The notes under the pieces were generated by a model that had not been told where the DNA came from, ran no database searches, and worked only from the letters and a program-made list of their open reading frames with translations. A stretch of 64,000 nt of DNA from Gracilaria gracilis. Taxonomy: Eukaryota; Rhodophyta; Florideophyceae; Gracilariales; Gracilariaceae. A program made the position numbers and the translations under genes. Below are positions 42,862 through 53,775 of this stretch, in pieces (within the stretch, counting starts at the first letter, position 1; the number at the start of each line of letters is the position of its first letter). The stretch covers positions 283,748 to 347,747 of the forward strand of contig JARGSG010000070.1 in the NCBI GenBank assembly GCA_030374805.1, written 5' to 3'.

Positions 42862-45140
42862 TCCTTCTCCGAGACGGAGTAATTCTTCTCATCCACGTTT
42901 AACGAACAAAACCAGTACCCGATTGGCTTTCGTTCCCCCTCTGCGGTAGTTTGAAACAAGGCGCAGCCTACCTGGTAGTCACTAGAATCTGTGTCCACGG
43001 TATATGGAAGTCCCAGTTTCGGCAGTGACAATACTGGTGCCGTGGTTATAGCCTCTTTGAGAGAGTTAAAGGCTTTCGACTGAGTAGACGTGAATGGGTC
43101 CAGCTTCGGCGGTTGACCCTTCCGCAGAAGCGCGTGGAGAGGTGCCGCAATGTCCGCGAAGTTGGGAATAAACCGTCTATAGACGTTGACTAATCCTAGA
43201 AAGGATCTCAGTTCAGTCTGGGCAGTCGGTTCCGTGGCCTGTTTCAGCGACTTCACCCGTGCTTCCTCGATCATGACACGTCCTGGACGAATTATGTGAC
43301 CCAGGTACTTGACAGTATCCGTGAAGAATTCGCATTTCCTCAGCTTGAGTGTCACTCCGGCGTCCCGTAACGTGGCCATTATATCTCTCACATGTGGGAG
43401 GTGATCATCCAGATTATCTGAGACTACAATGATGTCCTCAAGGTAGACAAGACAAGTACGCCACTTGAAGCGGGCCAATAGGATATCAATAGCACTCTGA
43501 AAAGTAGCGGGAGCATTAGTTAGACCAAAAGGCATCCGTTTAAAACGGTCGAGGCCAGAATGGCAGACAAACGCTGTCTTGTCCTGATCCTGCTTCCTCA
43601 CTGGAACCTGCCAGTATCCCGAGTTAGCATCCAATGCCGTGAATACGGTAGCATTTCCGAGAGATTCAATGTATTCTTCTATACGTGGAATAGGGTACAC
43701 GTTCTTGGCGGTAAGAGCGTTCAGACGACGATAGTCGATGCAGAAGCGCCAGGAACCATCCTATTTGGGAGCCGATACCACTGGTGATGCCCACGGCGAA
43801 CGTGCCGGTTCTATAACTCCTGCACGGAGCATCTTGTCCACCCGAAATTGTTCTTCCTCTCTTGCCTTGGGCCCTGCCCTGTACGGATGTTGGGTCACTG
43901 GCCGAGAGTTCGGAAGGAGATCAATTCGGTGTTCCGTGGTGTTTATCTCTCCGAGAGAACCATTCCACATTGTGGTGAATTCACGACGCATATCGCGCAG
44001 TCGTTCGCGGTGTGTCTCCGGAACATGTCCGAGGTCGAGTTCTTCCAATTCCTTCACTGGGTCCAATTGGTCGTAACTCGTCTGAACGCGTGTCTTCTCT
44101 GTCTCAACAGGTGACTGACCCGAAGGACTCGGCGACGGAGGTGATTGAGATACCGACTCCTCCCTTTCCTCAGAGCGAACGATTCCGAGCACATCGGCAG
44201 CAGCCATCTCTGTAGGTACCAACGCAGTTGGATGCGGCATAACCGAGCCAATTACTTGGTTCTTCACCAGATACTGGGTTGTTTTGCCTAGATTGGCTAT
44301 CAACACGTAAAACGGATTATCCGGTTCCACTTGGACGACTCCATTTGCAATGGCAAGAGTGTATTTATCATACAATGACGGCAATGGCTGGACGATTCGT
44401 AAGCCGTGTTGACGGGAGTTCACCTGCACCCAGACATGAGACTCTGGAAGCACGCGTGTCGCGGAGGCAACACGAAGCTTCGTAGATTCCCGCGAACTCG
44501 GTGGTGCTTCTTGCGCTGCAGGTAGAGGTACATGCTTTTTGGAGGCATGCCTCAAGAGACGATGAACAATCGGCACAGACGAACCATCTTCCATTTCAAC
44601 ACGCCTCTGGCGGGGCCTAATGGCATCGACGAAGCGGTCGCAAAAGTCACAACCCAAAATGACAGGGGTGGCCAGGGACCGACAAACGACAAAGTCGAGC
44701 TTCACCACGCATGAGCCTAAGCGGATTACCAACTCGATGTGTCCTACCGTTGACAACGGGTTGTTATTCGCGTCAGCGACGTCAGGAATGTCGCCACGGC
44801 GAATGTGTGACCGCAAGGCGGGTGGCAATGCTGTCTCAACAATGAAGTTCGGACCTGCGCCTGTATCTAATACAGTGTGATAACGCACTATACACTGAAA
44901 TGAAAGGCCAAGGTCGGCATAGACCTTGTAATTGCGTTTGGCCATCACCATAACTCTATCCGGGAACCGGTTATTTCTTACCCGTATCCACGGTCGACGA
45001 AGAACACCAAGATGTTCTGAGTTCACGTCTTCGACGGCCTGTTTCCTCGAGAGGATTCGGACCTGGGAGCGAGGCAGGGACGCCTCGGGCGCCTTCAGCC
45101 TCAACTCTGAGGGCGCCTCTCCAAGAGAGGAGACTCCCAC
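42771..45140 (-). pseudogene. Gypsy-1 protease and reverse transcriptase, broken
   Basis: Retropepsin with VLDTGAGPNF, then an RT with REEEQFRVDKMLRAGVIEP, VYPIPRIEEYIESLGNA and FVCHSGLDRFKRMPFGLTNAPATF. A TAG at 43761-43763 interrupts the frame just after ASPVVSAPK (expected Lys-x-Asp-Gly-Ser). The catalytic box reads LVYLEDIIV instead of the usual YxDD, so the first catalytic Asp is Glu. RNase H begins (VDTDSSDYQVGCALFQ) and is frameshifted near 42.77 kb. The RT is unlikely to work. Confidence 0.87.
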
Positions 45141-45398
45141 ATTTAGTTTTTCTGAGCAGATTCCGCTGGAGGCGTGTGCTCAGTGTTCTCAACCATTGAT
45201 GCCTGGACACCAGCGGCAGAACCATCTGCAGTAGCGGTTGAATTTCCCTCGCGAGGGGTACGGGGGGTGAGAGCTCACCATGTTCTGGGCAATCGGAGCC
45301 GCAATTGTTCGTGGAATATCCATCTTCGCGCGGATGTACGATGCCATCGGAACAGAAGCCTTCTCCTCAGGTGAGAGGGATTCGTAGTTGGCAATGAC

Positions 45399-47301
45399 TT
45401 ATGCCCATTCACGCATGGTTGAAACGCACTGCGGAGAAGTATGCCCTCGCGTATAGCAGAGGTGACAGATCAATCCAACAATGGCATTGACGTTCCGAGT
45501 ATTCGAGAATCGCACCGCTGGGCGGGAAGCTTGCCAGCCAGGCCGTGAAGCCCGGGTTCCACCGTTCTCATATGACAGTCGAGGCGGTCGAACTCGGTTC
45601 GAACCTGCATACAGCAGTGTATTGTCCGGAGCCGTTGGAAACGAGGCATCCGTGGTTGAAAGAAGCTCCGTTGTCGGGATTGAAAGCACGTCGTTACCGG
45701 CAAAGTGCACCTGATCATACTCCTTTTGGGAGTGTTCATCAGCCAGCATTGACGCCGACGGGGTTCCCGATTCCAACATCAACGCTTTAGCGGACTTCAA
45801 CCGGGTACCCGGGACTCGTGCGCGTAGCGCATCGCCTTCGGCGCGTGCATACCGCACCAGTTCCAAGTACGTAGTCTTACGGTTCTCTTCACGGCGACGG
45901 GCCACTAGAGTCCGTATAGCGGGGTCTAGTCTATCAACGAACATGGTACAACGCTCTTGAGCGGAATAAACATTGCCACAACGGCGGAAGGCCTTATTCA
46001 GGCGCACCGAGTAATCGGTTTCCGTTTCGCCGGGGCGTTGTTTGGTGTCCCTCAGAGCGAGGATAGCCGACTGGATGGCGGTACCAGTTTCATAGGACCT
46101 CAGTAGATATTGAACTGCTTCAGGCCAGCAAGTAACCCCTCCTTCAGAGGCGCGCGATGAACCTCTTACAGAGTTGTACTGATCTTCCGCAAGTCCGCGT
46201 ATGAAATAGGGCAGCGCGACAAACGCCTGTCCTTCATTCATCCCAAGGATGTCGGCTTCCGCTACCAAGCGTGATAGGAAATCCAACACCAAGATGGGAT
46301 CATCGCGTGTAAACAGTTGATTACGGAGCGACAGCTGCATCCGTTTGATACAGTCTTTGACTTTTCCCGTCCCACGGGGGGTTCTATCCGATGAGGAGTC
46401 CTCCAGACGGTAATACCGGTATGACAACAGCTTCTTGTAGAGCAGATTGGTAGGTTTCAACTCCTTTAATCCAGAGTGCTTCCTTCCCTTCGAGCGGGCG
46501 CGTATCACACCTTGGGTGGCTGATGACCGCTTTGAGCGTGACGAACGCTCACGAGGGGCTTCTTCTACCGACGAGTCGGACGAATCAGACCCGGTTGACC
46601 GGCATGAAGAAAGAGAAGATGCTGACGAATCAGAGAGATAGTTCTTCCGCTCCTTGCGTGCTTTGGATCCACTGACCTTCTTGTCACGGTGTGAAACAGC
46701 AACCGGCTCAGCGGTGCGATTGGCTCCAACCAGGACGGTTTGTTCAACCGTTTCTAGACGGGCGCGGAGGCGAGTAAACTTCTCAGCCACGTCCTCCACG
46801 AAATTAGCGGGTCCTCCAAAAGCTTCCAAGAGGGAGTTGACATCACCACGCAATACGCGGAGATCCTCAGAAAAGTCCTGCAAAACAGTGTCATCCACCT
46901 TCTTTCGAAGTAGCCACAACTTCTTAGCAAGGGTAGCATGGGCAGCCCGCGTGGGGCGGAGCTGCTCTTCCAGAGTTAAGTGGGTTGGGGTCATTGACAG
47001 TAGCCCTCAGAGGTGCCTCCGGAGTGGGAGATACGGAAGGGACCGTACCTTCTACCATAGGGGCGGGACCAGCAACGGCAGAAGCTGGTCCATCATCTCG
47101 ATGAGGGTTGATCAACGACATGGACGGAAGTCGAGTGGTCGTTGGCACAGCTTCAGTAGCCGGCATCCCTTCGGTCCGGGACAGTGAACGGGTGGGGATC
47201 CGTGACGAAAGTGGCGGATCCGATCTTCCAGTCTGACTGCGTGTCTTCGGACGATCTGAAGCGTCATGAGAAGAACAACCGTACAACGGGCTAATCGACA
47301 T
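45399..47301 (-). pseudogene. Gypsy-1 gag, one frameshift
   Basis: The likely start is ATG 47301 (MSISPLYGCSSHD). A Pro/Thr/Ser-rich N-terminal region runs to about 46.99 kb, where the phase changes into a 531-codon frame. That frame has a coiled-coil segment, a Ser/Arg-rich basic stretch, a retrotransposon-type capsid region (DDPILVLDFLSRLVAEADIL to RTLVARRREENRK) and a CCHC zinc knuckle CHLCYTRGHTSPQC close to the stop at 45399. Gag packages the element RNA into particles. Confidence 0.85.
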
Positions 47302-47405
47302 CCGATGGGCTGGGACTTTAAGTAAACTTCCAAATGGACACAAGGGCAAAAGGACTAGTCTCGCCACGAGTGAATTCACGAGTGAATCTTCCGACAAAAC
47401 TAGTC

Positions 47406-47425
47406 GTTTCTAAGTCGGAAGACCA
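47406..47425 (-). promoter_or_regulatory. Gypsy-1 primer-binding site for tRNA-Tyr
   Basis: The plus strand reads GTTTCTAAGTCGGAAGACCA. It matches the CCA-tailed 3' end of the tRNA-Tyr at 609-691 at 17 of 20 bases, two bases from the LTR edge. Confidence 0.75.
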
Positions 47426-47427
47426 CT

Positions 47428-48280
47428 TGTAGAGCAACGTCTTTGGCGGGAAAAGCGCAGGCTCACGAAGACGTTCGGAATCTTCCCCTGGACAGGGCAG
47501 CAGAGCAAACGGAGCAGTCCGGGAATGACACAGCTAAGCCGGGTGTAAATCCGAGGTCAAACCACCACGACAAGCGTCGGAGCGTTAGGCTGATTAGTAG
47601 TCGGTAAAGATCCACGTGTTCACACGGTCACGAGATGAGTCCTCGAAAGAGAGTAGCACGGCAACGACAAGGTGTCGGAAACGGGCCACTGAGAACAGGG
47701 CAAAACGGCAAACCCAAAAAAGGGGAGAAAGCAAACCACCAGAGTGGGGAAAAGAGAGAGAAAATAAAGCAAACCCAATATAGGGGCGAGTATACGACAA
47801 TAGGTCGGAACGAGACACACAAATAGTGGTTATACTCTGAGCGCCACAAGGGTGGGTAACTATACGTGAACAACGCAGTCGTCACTCCACTGGGAGGTGA
47901 ACAATCCGCGAAGGCGTGATAGTTAGAGCCAGAAGCCCTTGCTTGGCAAGGGGCAGTTTACTTGGGGGAGCGGTGCTCAACCCTCTAAGTACTGAGCTCG
48001 GCGCACCACTGACAGTGGGTGCGCCAGACAAAATAATCTATAAAATATCTAAGTAAATACAGCAATGCTAGGTGCACTGCCTATGGCATATCCGTGCTAC
48101 ACGTGTGCTATTGACACCCGCTAAGCGGCGCCTTGACCCGTGCAATCCACGTGTCCGTGTGTGGAAATTACCTCAGCGAGGCGACACGCTAATAGCGGTG
48201 TAGCTCATATATATCTACTAACGCATGATGCGGAAATTAACTAAGTACCTCAAATCACCTCCAAGGAATATTGTATTTCA
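47428..48280 (-). repeat. Gypsy-1 5' LTR (right on plus strand)
   Basis: 853 bp, starting TGTAGAGCAACG and ending TATTTCA. It should contain the element promoter, driving leftward transcription. Confidence 0.93.
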
Positions 48281-48285
48281 GCGTG

Positions 48286-50136
48286 TGAGGGATTTTTGTA
48301 ATGCTTATACCAGAGTGGACTTTAAAGAAATACCGAAGAATGTGTCGTTAACCGAATTCTTCAAGTCCATGAGTATAGATCCCAGGCCTGTGAGCTGGAT
48401 AGGTCCCCCCTTTCGGTACGAGCATCGCTACAGATTTCCAGAGAGTTCTCTTCCTTTCCCTTATTCAAAAATTATCTATAGAAAAGCGCCTTCGGGGCCA
48501 TAAGAGACGTAAGGGGGAGAAGGGATATTCCACGCGTTTTGGGAATGTGCAAATATCGCAGAATCTCCAAGCTCAGCGTGCGGGTTTTGGTGTGCAGCTG
48601 TTATCAAAGGCCTGGGATTGTTTCTCCCAATTTCTGGGATTCCCTAGCGCGTAGGTCATGGTTCTCTTTCTTTTTGTACTGCTCGTGTACAACGACATGC
48701 AGTTTAAACCCATTGAAATGCGTTCCGAGGGGTTCCTGCACAAGGACAACGACCATCGCTTGCTACCGAGCAACACGCAAAGTCTTCTAAAAAACGAGGT
48801 CCAACCGTCGGCATGGAATCTTCCGGAGCGCATTGACGTGGCCCTCCGAACGCTTGCGAAGGAGTTTATTTCTGACCTGAACAAGGTTGTTGTGACCGAG
48901 CAGTTGTAGAACATATCAGAACCTGGACGATGGGCCGTTCTAAAAACGTTTCACAGGGACCTGTCAAGAGCGTTTGCTCAGAGATTTGATTGTTTCTCTA
49001 ACTCGGTTATGTCTTCCATCTTGGAGACAATAAGCCCTTTGAGAATCTAAGAAACACTCAGGGTCCCTGATATATCTCTCACGCCGATATCGAAACCGGA
49101 GCCTGCCATCGAAATTCATGACGGTGACGATGAGCAGTTGGAAAGGGAGAATCGTTCGGAGGGGAAACAAGGAGGGGATGGAGATGGCGGAAGTGGAATG
49201 GATGTAGTGGGTGAGAGTGGGAATGAAGATCTTGGTGAACAGTCGTCCGACGCTGACATACAGCCTCCTCCTGCCATTTCCTCGTTGGACGATAAAATGG
49301 CATTCCAACGTTGTGAAGTAGAGATGGAGAAATAATTTCGAATGTATAATTGCGGGTTCGAGGATATGGTGAAAACGGACGAGACTCTGCGAAACAACGG
49401 AGTCTCTCCATTGGGGAAAGTTCAACTGGTTCTTATGGACCCACCATACAACATTAGGGCCGATAAGAACCGGGAGACCAGTTGGTACGATATGCTGAGC
49501 GCTGAGCATATGAAGAAGGCGGCAAAGCTTATATCAAGGCTGCTATATCCGGGGGGTTATTTCGTTATCTCCTGTGCATTGGAACCGGTGAACCAGTGGA
49601 CGAGGGTGCTTTCACTTATTGGAGCAAAGGACGAGCAAGTGGTTCCGAGGCGATCGTTTGTTGTGGACCAGGTCCCAATTCATTTTATACGGTCACAGGG
49701 CAACCCCATGCGAAACCCGGGACGCGGGTCCTGCTCCTTGTTCCCTGCCATGAAGTATGCGATACATGGTGTTCAAACTGGCCTCGCTTATGCACAGCAG
49801 CATGCCATGGTGGACTATGAGAACTTCAACTACATGCAATCGAGGTATCCAGGGTACCACAGTGTTATTGACCAGGTAACGCCCATGTTCAATGGGGAGA
49901 CTCTTCAATGGAAAAGAAAGAAAGAGGGTGGGGGCTACATGTTGCAAAAGGTTAGGTCGGAACAAAAACCTCGAGCGTTGTTGAAGGAGCTGATCAGCAA
50001 ATTTTCGCAGCCAGGTGATACAGTGGTGGACTTGTTCGCGGGAACTTTCTTGACTGCCATGGCATATATGGAATTACAACGTCATCGGAAGTTTATTGGT
50101 TGTGAGCCGGACCCTGCCTGTTTTGCTCGTCCCTAG
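48286..50136 (+). pseudogene. DNA N6-adenine/N4-cytosine methyltransferase, 3' part, several stops
   Basis: The C-terminal ~265 codons (49342-50136) are open and carry the amino-methyltransferase core: catalytic motif IV in LVLMDPPYNIRADK, then LLYPGGYFVISC, and at the end TVVDLFAGTFLTAMAYMELQ with RKFIGCEPDP (SAM-binding motif I and following). The order IV before I is that of the beta class, as in PF01555 enzymes. Upstream, 48286-48503 continues the 5' part; a phase change near 48.55 kb and stops near 48.65, 48.91, 49.05 and 49.33 kb interrupt it. Such enzymes methylate the exocyclic amino group of adenine or cytosine in DNA. Its presence inside a transposon, opposite a dioxygenase-like gene, is notable. 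Confidence 0.75.
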
Positions 50137-50151
50137 GAAAAACCTTTTTGT

Positions 50152-50317
50152 AAATGGCGCACTACGTTTTGCAAAAAGTAACAAATGGCGTAGAAAACTT
50201 TTGTTTTTATTGAAGAGATGGCATATAAATTCCATGCTTTACGCCATTTCACAGCCATTTATAGCATGATCTAGAAAAGGATTTACGCCATTTTTGACAC
50301 TTTTCATAAATGGCGTA
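50152..50317. repeat. Cluster of AAATGGCG / CGCCATTT words between convergent genes
   Basis: Five copies in both orientations: AAATGGCG at about 50152, 50183 and 50308, TACGCCATTT at about 50240 and TTACGCCATTT at about 50283. They fill the 200 bp between the ends of the methyltransferase and transposase genes and form pairs of inverted repeats. Confidence 0.7.
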
Positions 50318-50335
50318 CAAACAATGAATAAGTTT

Positions 50336-53199
50336 TCAGAACTCGTATTCGAGGTATTTAGGGTTTTTTATGGATGTGGAGGGGGGGAGGTGAAGCCGGC
50401 GACGAGAACGTGGGAGAACCTTGGGGACTTGTATGGACCGAAGGGGGGGGGGGGGGGGGGGGGGGGTGGCAAGAATTAGTTGAATGATGGGGACAGGAGG
50501 ATCCTGGAGGGTGAGCTCGTTTCGTTCTGTGATGTAGTTGTCGAGTGTTGGGATATAACCGCCGACGACGTAAGCGGAGTTGACTATGGTGAGTCGAGCC
50601 TGCCGGAGGGCGGGGGAGTTGTCAGTGAGTTGTAGGACTTCGAGAGAGAGGTTGATAAAGGATGAGAGGGCGTCTCTTCCGAATTGTGCAAGAATGGATA
50701 AGGTATGGGGGGAGGAAGAGGTCTTGAAGAGATTTGTGAGGGAGGTGAGGATTGGAGCGAATGAATTTGTGGGCACTGATTAGGTCAGCGAAGGAGATGT
50801 GTTTGCCATCACGGACGAAACCGGGTTCTCGGAATTGGAAGGGGGAAGCGAGGCCAGGGGAGGAGGAGGTGATGAAAGGGTTTGTGGAGACGGGATTCCA
50901 GTCCTTGATGGCGTTAGAGCGGTGGATGGCACGAATGGTTTCTTGATGTGCGGTGGACCTGCGCTTTGAGGTTTTGGAGTATTGGGACTTGGAGAGGGTG
51001 TGAGCGTGCTCGAATATGCCGGCATCATTGAAATGGTGGCCTCCCAAGCGGCGAATGTCCTCGCAAATGTGGTCGAGGAGGTGGAACGTGAGGGTTCTGA
51101 CGCTGGAAGTGTGGTAAAAGCCGAGGACGAGTACGGCTGTGCGCTTGAAGGAGCGGATTTGGTTGTGGAGGTCGGTGAGGCGGGCGTCGGTCCATTCGGT
51201 GAAGGTGTTGTATCGCATGGAGGCGAGGAGGAGTTCTGAGTATTTGGAGAAGACGGAAGTGATGGGAGCTGAATCGACTTCGTCACAGCATCAGTCGAGA
51301 AAGGCGCCGATGAAGGAAAAGACCATGTCGAGTGCACGCTAGTCTTTTGCATCGAGCATACCATGCAAGCCGTCGGTAGTGAAGAAACCGTTGAGAGTTT
51401 GACCATTTTCGGGAGTGGAGAAGTCGATGTGGAGTCCGTTTGCGGGGGAGTGCTTTTCGATGGCGGAGAGGATGGTGTTCGAATGTTTGAGGATGGAAGT
51501 GCGGACGGAGTTGAAGGGGCGACGGGACTTGGAGGAGTAGGGGGTGGTGAAGAGTGCTTCTAAGCGGAGTCTCTCGATGGCGGCGAGCTTGATGAGCTTG
51601 GAGACGCCGAGGTGGAAGTTGTGGAGGGGTTCGAAGGTGAAGATGTTGTAAGGGGAGAGAAGTGGGGTGATGTTGAGAAGAGGGTATGATTCAAAGAGGG
51701 AAGAGTGCTTTGCGAGGGAGAGGAAGTGGAGGGCTTCAAGGGCTTTTTCATTTAGGTTGCGGGAGATTCTGGGATTACGAGCGAGGAGAGCCTTTTCAGC
51801 ATTTTGGATGAGGGTAGAGTGTTATTTGCGGGCAGCGAGAGTCTGGGTCTGAGATCGAAGAGGGGGGGTTGGAGTGGGTAGGTGGAGGTCGAAGCGTGGA
51901 ACGGTACATCGGTGGCATGGATGCTAGCGGCGGGTGCCGTGGGAGATGGCGAGAATGTCCTTCGCTTCTGGGATGTCTGCGCAGTAGCTGGCGATGATTG
52001 GGTGACAATGGCAAAGCACGCCATTAGCGTCACGGAAGGAGAAGCTGGTGAGGCCGGAGGAGAGAAGAGGGTCGAGGAGGTTGGAGATGGCACGCTGAAT
52101 GAGTTACATTTTTGGTAGAGCGGAAGATGCTAGAGAAAGTTTGGCGGATGGTATCGGGGTCTTGACAGGGGGTGGTGAGATTGAAAGAGGTTGGAAGGTA
52201 TCCGAGAAGGGTGAGTTTGTCGGTGATACATTTGGGACGGAACGAGTCGGAGAAGTTGAGGAGGGTGATGTGAAGGGTGTAGGGGGTGATGGAAGAGGAT
52301 TTGAGGGAGGCGGAGGATTTGTCGGAGTATACTTGGACGGAACCGATGAAGGAGTCGATGCCGGTGTTCTCAGGGGTATGCAAGATGCAGGAGTTATTGG
52401 AGGGCTGCATGATTTCGTGATTGAGGGCTGAAACAGCTTCTTTTCCGAGGAAGGAAGCCATGAGGTGGGCGAAAGCGGGAGAGCCGGAGGAGGTTGTATG
52501 GGGGACGTGGTGGAAGAAGGTGTTGTCGGAGTGTGCGAGTGCGAGTTTTCGTTTAAGGACTTGGAGTGCATCCTTTCGGAAGAGGGTGGCTGTGAAGAGG
52601 TGCTGTGGGTAGTGGAGGGTGGTGGGGGTGAAACCGATGTTGGTGATTCCGTGTTGGAAGAGGTCTGTTTGAAGTTTGAGACACTGGGAGGCGGAGGAGA
52701 CGGCGTTGTGGAAGGCTGACTTGGAGAAGGATTGGTCGTGGAGGAGAGAGATTAGTTCGTCTCCCTTGCGGTGGCCGAGGGTGGAAGCGATGGAAGAGAT
52801 GTAGAAGACCATTCGTGCGAAGTGGGGGTTGTTGAGAAGAGGGAAGGAGGGGGCGGTGGAGGAGGTGGGGAGGGAGAGAGGGAGCAGGCTGGGGTGCCTA
52901 TGGTATGCTAGGCGTCTTGGGTGTAGACTGAGAGAGAAAGCTGATGCTTGTGGTAGGAGTCGTCGTCGGCGATGGGGACGGTATCAGAAGGGCAATTGGA
53001 GAGCGGAGGGGGGGTGGTGGTGGGAGTTGGGGGGTGGAATTGTGACACTTTGTGCGCGGGGGAAGTGAGGGACGTTGCCGCCTGGGAAGAGGAAACGCTT
53101 GTTAGTGGTGAGAGGGTTGGGGCATCTTCTTTGGTGTCTTTGAATGGAAGGGATGGTGGGAGCGAAGAAGGAGCAGCCTTCAAAGCAGCAATTAGGCAT
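50336..53199 (-). pseudogene. Plavaka-type (CACTA group) transposase, multiply frameshifted
   Basis: Read leftward from ATG 53199. A zinc-finger-like N-terminus (CCFEGCSFFAPTIPSIQRHQRRC) precedes the core. It has the Plavaka signatures: SVQVYSDKSSASLKSS with the catalytic Asp of a DKT-like motif, YTLHITLLNFSDSFRPKC, LTLLGYLPTSF (53-52.2 kb), then in other phases CHCHPIIASYCADIPEAKDIL and CHRCTV (about 51.95 kb), and further left a LLDHICEDIRRLGGHHFNDAGIFEHAHTL block. These blocks lie in three phases, with several stops, so the gene is dead. It would catalyse cut-and-paste of the giant element. Plavaka elements are best known from fungi; the assignment rests on motif order. Confidence 0.7.
50443..50466. 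repeat. Run of 24 G
   Basis: An uninterrupted poly-G of 24 bases inside the 3' part of the transposase pseudogene, where it encodes poly-Pro on the minus strand. Its exact length may be a sequencing artefact. Confidence 0.8.
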
Positions 53200-53303
53200 G
53201 GCGGGGAGCGGTGTGGGGGTGTTGGGGGAGAGGGCGGTACGTAGTGGTGGGGGGCGTAATATGGCGCACGGAGGGTGGGACGTAGTGATGGGGGAGGTGG
53301 CAC

Positions 53304-53740
53304 GTGATGCGAAGGCGTTTCAAAAGTGAGATAATAAACGGCCGATATCTGATATGGGAGTTGTTGAATATATGTGCTGTATCTCTATAGTGAGTTCCTA
53401 TTCGAAGGGTTTGTATTCTTCTATTCGTATTTTATAAGCGGCTATCTATGTATATAAATCCCTATTCGGGGATGAATCTCTCTACTTGGCGCCGCAACGT
53501 TCTAAATATATGCCACTTACACACTTACACTGGGTTCGGAAACTAGCATGAACGGAAGTAACATGCTAGTTTTTCTTCCATCCAAACTAGCAATGATGGA
53601 AATAATCGGGAATGATTAATTCCACACAAACTAGCATAAATGGAAATATGGAAATGTTTTCGAAAATTAAGCACATCCAAATTTGGATAAATTCACCGGT
53701 TTTTCGATCATTTTAATTCTGTCATTTCTGACACAAAAAC
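53304..53740. repeat. Right subterminal region with ACTAGCA words
   Basis: At least five copies of ACTAGCA or its complement occur between 53535 and 53742 (for example AACTAGCATGAAC, CATGCTAGTTTTT, AAACTAGCAATG, AACTAGCATAAAT). The rest is AT-rich without a gene. Confidence 0.6.
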
Positions 53741-53762
53741 TAGCATTCCGATAACACCGACG
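53741..53762 (-). repeat. Right terminal inverted repeat of giant element
   Basis: Reverse complement starts CGTCGGTGTTA and ends CGGAATGCTA, matching the left end at 21 of 22 bases. Confidence 0.7.
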
Positions 53763-53775
53763 CAGCTTCAAAGAC

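Larger units (their letters stand above)
35707..48280 (-). mobile_element. Gypsy-1: complete chromodomain-type LTR retrotransposon
   Basis: Two 853-bp LTRs (35707-36559, 47428-48280; each TG...CA on the plus strand) and a perfect 5-bp target duplication GCGTG (35702-35706, 48281-48285) define it exactly. The minus strand reads gag, protease, RT, RNase H, integrase, a Pro/Thr-rich region and a chromodomain. A primer-binding site for tRNA-Tyr sits 2 bases inside the 5' LTR. The LTRs differ at many bases (4 differences in one 65-base stretch), so the insertion is not very recent. A pogo-like transposon (38770-40819) lies in its pol. Without it the element would be about 10.5 kb. Confidence 0.95.
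26458..53762. mobile_element. Giant Plavaka-like DNA transposon (27.3 kb with a nested 12.6-kb Gypsy)
   Basis: Bounded by inverted repeats 26458-26479 and 53741-53762 (21/22 matching, outer end CGTCGGTGTT), each followed inward by many copies of an ACTAGCA/GCTAGTT word as in CACTA-group subterminal arrays. It contains, left to right: a coiled-coil gene (minus), a dehydropantoate-reductase-like gene (plus), a large gene ending in a dioxygenase-like domain (minus), a hairpin-rich intergenic region, a DNA methyltransferase gene (plus, split by a Gypsy element) and a Plavaka transposase (minus). Without the insertion and one GCGTG copy it would be about 14.7 kb. The flanks are different retrotransposons (copia left, Gypsy right) and no target duplication is visible, so the present copy may be a recombinant. 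Unity of the element is inferred from ends and gene content. Confidence 0.65.

Noticed and set aside
44279-47187. Plus-strand open frames within Gypsy-1 (for example 46654-47187)
   Set aside because: Antisense shadows of gag and pol.
50780-53303. Several long minus- and plus-strand frames rich in Ser/Pro or Gly/Glu
   Set aside because: They are other phases of the decayed transposase in a G-rich strand. Only the phases with Plavaka motifs were kept.
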